A DNA stretch of 64,000 bases from Adiantum capillus-veneris (Eukaryota > Streptophyta > Polypodiopsida > Polypodiales > Pteridaceae): assembly GCA_014529385.2 (NCBI GenBank), contig CM043943.1, positions 104,320,355 to 104,384,354 on the forward strand, given 5' to 3'. Position numbers and translations under genes: made by a program. Shown one piece after another: positions 55,111 through 64,000 of the stretch. The stretch's first letter is position 1. Each line of letters starts with the position of its first letter. The notes beneath the pieces were generated by a model. The model was not told the origin of the DNA, ran no database searches, and worked only from the letters and a program-made list of their open reading frames with translations.

Positions 55111-56129
55111 GTGACCTATGGACTAGACAGGCATAAATGACAAACTATTTACTAGATGTTTGACACAAAATTGGAGTATGCTTGAGTGCCAAAGTACTTA
55201 CTAATTGTTTTTTGCACCATTGCAATGCACCTTAGCTCTTTGGAGTAGTTGTATAGCTTAATGACAATTCATCTCAATAGAAATTTCATTCAGTGTGAGC
55301 ACAAACCACAATGTTAGGGATGGTTAATTTCACATGTCATAAGAGAATGCACATAAGCAAAAGATCTCCTTTTTTTCATATTGTCCAATGGCATTATCCT
55401 TGTTGCAAAGTTTTCTTCTTAGATATATGTACCAAGAAGACAACTTACAAGGCACTTGATAAGGTTAGTATTATCATAGTGGTAAATTAAGCGAGTACAT
55501 TGTAGGATAAGCAGATGAGAGATGGTTCATAATGACAAGATCTTAAGACAAACGATAAAATAAATAAATATTAATAGATACATTTAATAATTGACTTATC
55601 CAAGAAAATCAAAATGCTTTAGGAAACATCAAGAAATTACGTAATTGGAGGTTCTTTGAAGTTAGGAATCAAACTGATATGCAAGCCATTTAATATCTCA
55701 ACATGGTCACCATCTCATCCTCTTCATCAGACATTTTGCATCGAAGCCCTTCAAATTTTACATAGATTGGTAATTAAGGCTATTTGTACAAGATAGATCA
55801 TAGTTTTTCTTGTAAAATACAATGGGAAAAAGACATAAAATTGACCTATTACCAATGTACAAGGAAGGTTTGATTATCTTTGCCTAGAGCTAGTTGAAAA
55901 TTTAGGTTTGTCGATTTCAAGTGTCATCTTCATGGCTAGCATATCAAGTGCAACAGAGTCATTATTGACTATGAGAGTGTCAAAGGTGGTAGCGGAAGAT
56001 GCAATGAAGACAAGAACTGGCTCGTGCTCCAGTGGGTACCTCCACTCCGATCTAGAACACGTGCAATGCCAAACACATGAACAAGGCACATCTGTGGAGA
56101 AGAGAGATTAGAGACATGACATGTAAGAA

Positions 56130-56173
<44 letters not shown>

Positions 56174-56799
56174 GGCTCTCCATGCTGATATCAATTTGCT
56201 CATACAAGTGACCAAGGGTGTTCCGACATAGAACCGACATGCCCAATGGATAGACCCAAGTGGACACAACTGCGATTGCTACTGATACTGCTAATTGCTC
56301 TTGCACACGCGACCACTGACACACAATGGCCTCAACATGTGCGTCACCTCTAGCATGCTCTTAGAGCATAGATCTAGTGCATCTCCTTTTGGCTAAATCT
56401 AGATGTGGATCTAGATCTCAATTGAGGAAACCTACCATTGCATGGTCACAAGGGCTACAAAGCGCTGCCATTAGGTGGTACTACACCATAGAGTTGAACT
56501 CTGAGCATTGCTCCTACTGCATATGAAAAATGCTAGGTTGATCCTCCTGTACAAGCTATTAATGGCACCAAAAACACTGGTGTGAGTGTTGCCCAAAAAT
56601 GTTGGGTTGCCACCCTGTCGTCCACCGGCTATTGGCCTACCTCAAAGGACTGCCCATTGGGGCACCCAAGGGAAGGTGCCCCCCACTGGGGCTGATCTTG
56701 CATTGAATGGAAGTGACCCCCCATTCCTGCCTATATAGGCTGCCTGACCCACACCTCCATCCCCACAACCTGGTGAATAGGGGAAAATAGGAGGATAAA
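55111..56799. other. No gene recognised; contains (GA)n
   Basis: Only a GA tract at about 56131-56168 stands out. Frames are short and without motifs. Confidence 0.5.
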
Positions 56800-57062
56800 T
56801 AGGAGAGGACTATAGATGCCCATAGGCTCGAGGGGAAAAATATGACAAGACTGGGGAATGCTATTCCCAGCCTGCAAGAGAATTGGAGACCATGGAACCA
56901 AGTCAAAAACCTAGCTCAACATGGCTAGACACAACCCGACATGAGGATCTTACCTCACACTGCGGGCACAACCACAAAACTGCCCTCATTCCCTAACACC
57001 TATCCCTGGGAGAAACTGGGACCACCACTGGACAAATCTTGAGGGATGCCTAAACTCTAACA
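56800..57062 (-). repeat. LARD-like element LTR, left copy (263 bp)
   Basis: Starts TAGGAGAGGACTATAGATGCCC and ends CTCTAACA; shares GGCTAGACACAACCCGACAT with the right copy. Confidence 0.75.
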
Positions 57063-59048
57063 CCCCCTCTCAACTCTTGGAATGGAAGTCAAACCAGAAA
57101 GCTGGATTGAGCAATCTGCAACTAGAAAGAATGGGTTTTTTGGACAAGGATATCTCCTACAAAACTCTGAGGTTGAATGTTTCTTGGCTAGTATACCATC
57201 CAATAGCTACCCCTGAAAGACGTCCAAGGAGTATAGTGTTGTTTGCTGAAAGTAAATCTAGATCTGTCTAGAATCTCCTCAAGCCAATCAACTCACAAGT
57301 CACACAACTAGCATCTATGGAAGGTACTACTTTTGACCTCTCCAAGAGCATGCATCAAAATTGAGGGCAAGGGCATAAAATATTGGTATCTGGATCATTT
57401 CCCAACTCTAAAGTGTCCACCCTCAAGGAAAGAGTCAAAAACCTGAACCTCCGGTCATATACCACAATCTCCAAGTTGCTACGGGAAGTCTAAGGAAAGG
57501 GACAACCGAGGCTACTAAGGAAATATATGTCTGATGAATTGCACCAACCATCATATAGAATGATGTACTGCAAATTGTATCTGGAGGAACTTCATAAAAA
57601 ATGAGAGTGAAACTGTAACTGATCTTCAACTGTCTAGAACGCCACCCAAGAGAATATCACCCCACTCTTAGAGTGAATTGAAAATAAACATCCAGCAAAA
57701 AGGAAAAACACATCAATAGTAAGACTGTAGCTAAAACGGCAAGATCATGAGACCTTGCACCCAAGCTTTGCAAGAGAAGAACAAGGTTTTATAGAAAGCG
57801 ACCAAATAGACTATCAATCATGTCTACTGCATAGGGAACCACAAGAAATTGTATGGAAGTAGTATACGCAAGCTGACTCCCAATATGGCTCCACATCCCT
57901 CTCTAAAGGGAGAGCACCTGAACCATGGATAATTGTCATAACTCTTTAAGAGTCTCTGCTTGTGTAATTGGATGACCTATGGGAGGTGTATCGAAAAGGA
58001 AAGTAATATACATGTGGAACCTAGAACCAAATATGGGAAAACCAAGAAGATTGTCTCCCCTCTTTGAAGAATGCCATGGCTAACTGTAATTGGTTCCTAG
58101 TCTGAAGGACCACTATTCACCTGTATAAAATAGCATGCCAGTCTAAGGATAATGGAAGTAGGTGTGTCATGAATGGTGCACTCTCAAGGGGTAAATCTAG
58201 AAGACGAGCCATAGGAACTACTACTCGGATGCACTAGGAAGAGAAACCGTCCACCACAAATCCAAAAGATGAGGAAACACCAAAATGTCTAAGGAAAACA
58301 TTGTGGATGGGTAAGGGAAACCAAGGATTGGAAGACACCGTGCATGTTACTCCGCTGAATGGAGCATCAGAAATCAACTAAAGATAATAACCTAGAAGCC
58401 CCCTGTGAAAGAGAAGTATCCTCAAAAGTACGCTTTGAGGTAACAAATGACTCAACCCAACGTCAAAATAGAGTAAACATTGTCAATGAAATATCCAAAG
58501 CTAAAGCTGAAAACTCCCCCAAAGATAGAAAGTCCCCCTCCCGCTCAATCGAGGGAAAAACGAATAACATGCACCTAAACTATTGCATACCAAATGAGCA
58601 AGAGTCAACTAAAGCCAGAACTGGAACTTCCATCCTTCGATGGACAATGGAAAATCAAAGAACATCCTCTTCTTCAAGAAGGTAAGAGATCCCCGTCTTT
58701 ATCCTTGATTACCACGACCTCTCTTCACCGAGGGGAACGCGATGGAGGCTACATGATGTGTAGTAGTGCTAGATTACTTTAGATTTCCCAAATGGAGTCA
58801 TGTTATTGTGCCTTCCAAAGGGGGAGCTATTCACTTCCAACTTCTTCATCATAGAGAAGTGTTTGGACATCAGCAGGATCTTCTTTCTCACTTTTGGAGG
58901 AGGTTTCTATGTCTATGTTTTCTTTAAGGAGATGGATTGACAAATTTTTTGTGCCTTTTGCAAATGCACATCTTTCATGGAATTGTCGACGGAGATACCT
59001 ATCCGATGGGTAGCATGTTGATGATTTGGTTGCACTTTTGTACCAGAT

Positions 59049-59310
59049 TGGGAGAGGGCTACAAATGCCCATGGGCTCATGAGGAAAACTATGACAAGGC
59101 TAGGGAATGTTATTCCAAGCCTACACGACAACTGGAGACCATGGAACTAAGCCAAAACCCGAGCTAAACATGGCTAGACACAACCCGACATGAGGATCCT
59201 ACCTCACACTGGTTGGGCACAGCCACAAAACAGCCCTCACTCCCTAGCACCGTCCCTAGGAGAAACTTAGACCGATTAGAAGAATCTAGAGAGATGCTTA
59301 AGCTCTAACA
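59049..59310 (-). repeat. LARD-like element LTR, right copy (262 bp)
   Basis: Starts TGGGAGAGGGCTACAAATGCCC and ends CTCTAACA. Roughly 80-85% similar to the left copy by eye, so the insertion is old. Confidence 0.75.
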
Positions 59311-61464
59311 GAGAGCTCGTACAAGATTGGAGATTTCAAGACAATGACCATAATGGGCTTAAATGCCAATTCAACATTACAATAATGATTGTAAGGGAAT
59401 ACAATTGTTTGATATAGTTGAGTATCGTGTCATGTGTTGAGGCCAATCCTCAAGAGGTTCATGAATAAATAGCACCATGGTGACCTTACGACTCTGAAGT
59501 ATCCAAGGTCATGAAAAGATGAAGGCTTTCACAACCTTGTGATTGGTGGAGCGATGATAGAGGAACTTCTGCATGACGATGGCTTGACAAAGTGGAGCAA
59601 ATCCATCGTGTTCATCTCTTCAATCTTCATGCTTTCATGAGTCCTTCAATCATCATCACTATGGTTGTGATCCCTTTTATATTCTTATGAATTCTTGGAT
59701 CTTCGTCATCAACTGCTGTGCAAGTTTGGCCATCATGTTGACTGTGGCATTGGTTCTTTCAAGCATGTTTTAGCTATGGGTACTGTTACGATGCATCCCT
59801 AACCGATTTACCACTGTCGCTTGTTGTTGGTAGCTGAACAAGAATTTAAGTAGCAATTGAAAGGCCTTGCACGTACTTTAACACACCCTAGACCCAGTTG
59901 TTGCATCTTTCTCAATTCTAGTCAGTGTAACTTGGCAATATCTTGGTGCAAGAATTGCAAGAATTATGGTAAGTGTGAGCACTCGTGTTTTTTGTGCAAG
60001 TGAGGCATTGAGCTTACTACATTGAGCTCAATGCAAGAAAGAAAGAAATTGTTACATGAAGTTACCACACACACACACACACAAAGTTCAACTGATTTGG
60101 GTTGGAGTTGCAAGGCGGCGTAAGAGATAGAGAGAAGGAAGGATTGAACGGGTATTATGCCTATAGAAGAGGGTGAGAAGAATGGGTTGTGGGGTGGTTG
60201 GCAATTCATGGTAGATTGTGTGCGTGTGTAGAAAACAAGAGATAAAGAGAGAAAGTGGGTTAAAAGTGGGGGGATGATGAGTGACTATTAGGCTACCTTG
60301 TGGTAGTAGCCCCGCAAGCTGGAAGTGGATGAGTGTTAAATTGTATATGTGGTGCACATTGAGCACGCGAGAGAGAGCGAGATATGAGGCAAACTACGAT
60401 GGCCATTGCTACATGCAGATGAGCTAGAGGTTGGGAGTGAGGGAGGGTGAAAAGGTAGGCAAAGAAGGTGTGAGATCCTATGCACGGTGGACTGCATGAG
60501 CACCTATGCACTATCTACTCAAGCAATAGAAGGTTGAGGCCATTGGGTGACTGGGAAATGACATGAAGGCGTGAGCCATAATCTGGGAGTGTTTTATATA
60601 GAATGAAGCTTTTATCACTAGGGTTGTGGTGAAGTTATGAGCTCAAGGTTTTTGAAAAGAGAGGACCGCCCATATAATTTGGTAGGCGAGTGACACACTA
60701 TGAGGTTTGCCATGTGCATGTGCTAATAGGGTTGATGAGATTTGCATGGCATCCACTTGCAGTTTTCCTATGGCGCTAGGGTTGAGTTGTATTTTTGCAT
60801 CACAATTATAGCCATCCCCAGGCATGTGCCACATAGCCAAGAATAAACATCTCACCTCATGGTGTGTTGGTGCGTTGGTGTCTGACAGTGGCTAATGATA
60901 CATCCATAGTAACAAGTCAGAGATTGATAGTGGGTCGCCAAACATTCATGAATTGAATCGACTCTCTATTGGCTTTTTTCTTACAAGAAGGCAGTATAAC
61001 GATTTTTTTAAAAAAAAGGAATTTCTTAAGTTTAACTTTACAATTTAATTTTAGGTATTGAGTGGGGTGGTTTCCCATAACAACAAGAAGATTTCACTTT
61101 CCCAAGTATGGTAAATTGGTTCCACCTCTTGAAGAAGAGGTCATGAGTTAAAATTTTGATGGATAGATCTTGAAAGTGCTATGAGATTTCTCCTGTGATA
61201 GTGGGAACATAAAAAATTCTTAATTCCTTCTTCCTCCTCTATCTCTAGTGGTAGGAAGTTGCCAAAATATTATCACCAAGAAACCTACTTATTAAGTATA
61301 TATATATGTACTAGTAGTATCTCTCTTCTCCGATATACAAGACTCATCTCCCATTTCTTATTCCAGATACCATTAATTGATCATAACAAAATTCACTATA
61401 GGGACTCGATAAACACATCGGTGCAAATACTCAACAAGGATCTATACTAGACAAAGAGGATTGA
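59311..61464. other. No gene recognised
   Basis: AT-rich stretches and a short (CA)n at about 60066-60083. No retroelement or host coding motif seen on either strand. Confidence 0.5.
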
Positions 61465-63027
61465 TGTAATGGAAATGGACTATGAACTTTGAGAGTAGCA
61501 AAAATTGGAGAAAGCACTTTTGTGGAATTACTTTGTGAGCATAGAGGGTGAACTTAATTGATGGTAGCAACATAAACATAACATTTAGTTAACTCGGCAT
61601 GAACAATACTTTTGCGAGAGAGAGAGTTTAGAGAACATGACAACAATTGAGGACCAGATTTACGTGGAGTCGGTCCCCCCTCCAATAGGCATTTGTATTA
61701 TAGTTTCTCCCATCAAGAGAGACTTGGTACATACAATCTTTGTGTTCCTTGTGACCTAAGGTGATGCAATGAAGATGGAAAGCTTCATGCATCACGAGTA
61801 TAACATAAACTTTTCAAAAAGCATTAACTATCCCAAGCCTCAATCCAAAGGCCTCAAACACCTTCGAAGGTGGAGAGAGCTAGTGGGGAATGAGGGTAGG
61901 GAAGAGGAAGAAGAAGCATTTCATAGGAGAAAGAATTAGTTCCCCACTTATCATGACCCTTCTTGCTAGCATACATAATAGCATAGTAATGAAGATGGAG
62001 AAGATGGCAAGCTTAAGCATTGAAGCATGGTTCTTGGTTGGATTTGCATTCCATAGCCAAGATTGTTGGTGTAGGCTCTCCACTTCTCTACTAGCTTGGA
62101 GAAGGAGATGGATCTCTTGCACTTTTCACTTCACACAATGAGAGTGTGTGAGAGTGTGTGGTAGAGTATACCCCTCAATCATGCCCCCTACTTGCTTTGG
62201 TCGACCCCCTCTTCTAGCACAAGCTTGAAGCTCATTGGACCTTCCCAGGACTAGCCAATCACCTACAAGAAGCATATCAAGCAACAAGGGTAAGTTCGGA
62301 CAAGTGTCTCCCTTTCCTCTTTGAGAGAGAGGACTTGATAAATGCAAAACCAAATAATTAAAACTACTAGTTTATCATTGGACCCCTTGAGAGGCTAACC
62401 AATAGGCTTTAGGCACACCATGAGGGCAACACGAGGAGGAACTTGACAAGTGTCGTATATGCTTTCTTTGAACCAAGCTTACCTTGTGTGAGGGTGTGTG
62501 TGTTCTCTCTCTACCCCCCTCTTGTAGGGCTCACCCCCCTCCTTGTAGGGATGTTTGTTGACTTTTTGAACACCTTACCCTCAAGAACCTTAGTCAGCAA
62601 GCATGACAAAGCCCCGCAAGCTTGGGTAGTGTTCCCACAAGCACCTCAAGCTCCCTAGTCGGCAAGCAAGCACCTAAGTCATCAAGCACGACAAGCACCT
62701 CAAGAATCTCAATCATCAAGCACAAGAAGCACCTCAAGCTTGGGCCAAGTTCCCACCTCAAGCTCATCCCTAGCTTACCTAAGGTCAGAGGACTTTTTAA
62801 CACTAACCTTTGGAGGTCTTCAATGAAGCTAACCCTAAGGTCTTTTAACCTCCATTGGCTAGCCTTGCTCTTTGATTGACCATCTCTCATTTGGACCCCT
62901 TTACCATTGGCCCCGTGTTGAGATATATCTGTAAGCACATGTCTATATTCTAACCCTTGTTCCTGTTTATTCTCCCACAAATGATCAGTTTAATATGAGA
63001 AAATCATTTGGTATTAGATTTATGACA
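61465..63027 (-). mobile_element. Solo LTR of a chromovirus-related family, TSD ATTGA/CTTGA
   Basis: On the minus strand it begins TGTCATAAATCTAATACC (63027) and ends CCATTACA (61465). It matches the chromovirus LTR in order: TTTTCTCATATTAAACTGATC, the TCCAAGCT block, GGATTTGCAT, GACCGACTCCA-GTAAATC and TTGTTCATGC-like ends. Flanks are ATTGA (61460-61464) and CTTGA (63028-63032), one mismatch. About 1.56 kb, close to the 1.6-kb chromovirus LTR. No internal region adjoins. Confidence 0.8.
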
Positions 63028-63367
63028 CTTGATCATCTGTATAATAACTTTGAAAAGATTAATAAAAATTCATAATAAGATAGCTCGGTTCTTTCCTGTT
63101 ATGTATGAAATTTGATTGATTGCTACACTCAAGACCATTTCAACAATTAAGTTCATAATTATATTAGTCATATGACACACACTAAGTTGATCTCTATTTC
63201 ACCACAACTCTTAAAAACTACACACACACTTGGAATCTTAGTGGCTTAGTAATAATCATTTACATAAAAATTATAAACGATAAATTAAGTTCAGGTGAAT
63301 ATGGCTTATCGTTGATCCTGATAATCTCCATAGCCACGATTGTTGCAAATGTGAGAGCATAGCCATG
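63028..63367. other. Leader-like sequence of a minus-strand element
   Basis: No coding motif. Lies between a solo LTR and a primer site, so it is probably the leader of the element whose 5' LTR starts at 63381. Confidence 0.35.
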
Positions 63368-63379
63368 TCTCTAATACCA
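63368..63379 (-). promoter_or_regulatory. Primer-binding site (iMet type), minus strand
   Basis: TCTCTAATACCA, complement of TGGTATTAGAGA, two mismatches to the iMet site. Confidence 0.6.
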
Positions 63380-63380
63380 T

Positions 63381-63497
63381 TGCAACAACTAAGAGCGTAG
63401 AGGGCCTACAAAATAGACAAATAGCCCGCTACAGACAATAAATCATCAGATTTACATACCTAATGAATCGCACAAGCAGATAATCAAGACTATGCAT

Positions 63498-63586
<89 letters not shown>

Positions 63587-64000
63587 GAGGGTGTGCAAGT
63601 GCACCTCCTAGAGTGGAGTGCTACACAGGCACCAAAAGACTAGAGAGGAGAGGAGAGGAGAGAAGAAGAAGGACAAAGACATTGGGTGCAATCTCCCCCC
63701 GTGCAAGAGTGAGCAATTTTCTCTTGCACGTATTTACTTATAGATTGATCAATGCTATAAAATGATTACAAATTGTCCACCCAACATAAAGTGACCATAG
63801 CTCATAAAGAGCTTTTCATTAATATAATATCAATAAATATGCTATCCTTTTGCATTTTCCACTGACTTCATATGCTTTTGCCACCTATCAGTTGCAATAA
63901 GTAATTATTTATCAATTTCCATTACAATTTTTGTTAACACTAGTTTGGTACCAAAACATGACACCTTAAGTGTCCTTTTTTAACAAATTTAAATTAAATG
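63381..64000 (-). repeat. 5' LTR of a minus-strand Copia-like element, runs off the window
   Basis: Begins TGCAACAACTAAGAGC one base after the primer site. Contains (GT)28 (63499-63554) then (GA)14 (63555-63582). The far end is not in view. Confidence 0.45.

Larger units (their letters stand above)
56800..59310 (-). mobile_element. LTR-flanked element without recognised coding (LARD-like), probable minus orientation
   Basis: Direct repeats at 56800-57062 and 59049-59310 enclose about 2 kb. To the right of the first lies CCCCCTCTCAACTC, whose complement is a good polypurine tract abutting TGTTAGAG. Left of the second lies a weak GTACCA primer-site remnant (59040-59045). These features suit a minus-strand LTR retrotransposon. 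Flanks ATAAA and GAGAG do not match. The interior has no RT, integrase or gag motif that I recognise; its longest frame (58359-58685, plus) is a polar Lys/Ser/Asn-rich peptide without family likeness. Confidence 0.6.

Noticed and set aside
58359-58685. A 108-aa plus-strand polar frame as a possible gene
   Set aside because: It lies inside a probable minus-strand LARD-like element, has no recognised motif, no supporting promoter and no homologue in the window.

Overview
This window looks like intergenic repeat DNA from a large, repeat-rich vascular plant genome. The evidence is plant-type Ty1/Copia and Ty3/Gypsy LTR retrotransposons (including a Tat-like element with two RNase H domains and a chromovirus), initiator-Met tRNA primer sites, nested insertions and long CT/GA/GT microsatellites. 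A fern or similar lineage is possible but cannot be decided from the sequence. I found no convincing host gene, rRNA, tRNA or CRISPR array.

Layout. 1-1214 is the 3' end of a plus-strand Copia with an open RT/RNase H frame. Its LTR (from 1215) is split by a minus-strand solo LTR, 'LTR-A' (1331-4247), which carries a minisatellite. 4253-6596 holds a probable LTR end, a primer site, a long leader and a decayed Copia gag; that gag is interrupted by a complete chromovirus-type Gypsy (6597-15573, TSD GGCAA), resumes at 15579 and runs to a PPT and LTR start at 15805. From about 16185 to 51281 lies a nest built on two minus-strand copies of one Copia family. Copia-A (16185-23469 plus 35216-35752) is interrupted by a small defective Gypsy (18447-22236), by a possible DNA transposon (from 23470), and inside that by a very young Tat-like Gypsy (24026-35155). 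Copia-B (35516-51281) appears to share one LTR with Copia-A. It is interrupted by solo LTR-B (35927-38094), by another Copia (39043-43408, itself containing a Gypsy LTR), and by a younger copy of its own family, 'Copia-Y' (45846-51023, TSD GGTGC). 51282-53921 is a decayed plus-strand Copia. 56800-59310 is an LTR-flanked element without recognised coding sequence. 61465-63027 is a solo LTR related to the chromovirus LTR. The right edge enters a minus-strand 5' LTR at 63381.

The parts do not form a host pathway. They are the standard retrotransposon parts (gag capsid, protease, RT, RNase H, integrase, LTR promoters, primer sites, polypurine tracts), mostly inactivated. The points most worth a second look are: in Copia-Y every in-frame stop falls at an apparent glutamine codon (TAR), with one TAG shared by three diverged copies; the Tat-like element has almost identical LTRs but a broken pol; one LTR seems shared by two adjacent Copia copies; LTR-borne repeats (CT/CA, poly-G, minisatellite) have expanded; a Gag carries an SR-protein-like domain; and a 70-bp-arm hairpin sits inside a solo LTR.
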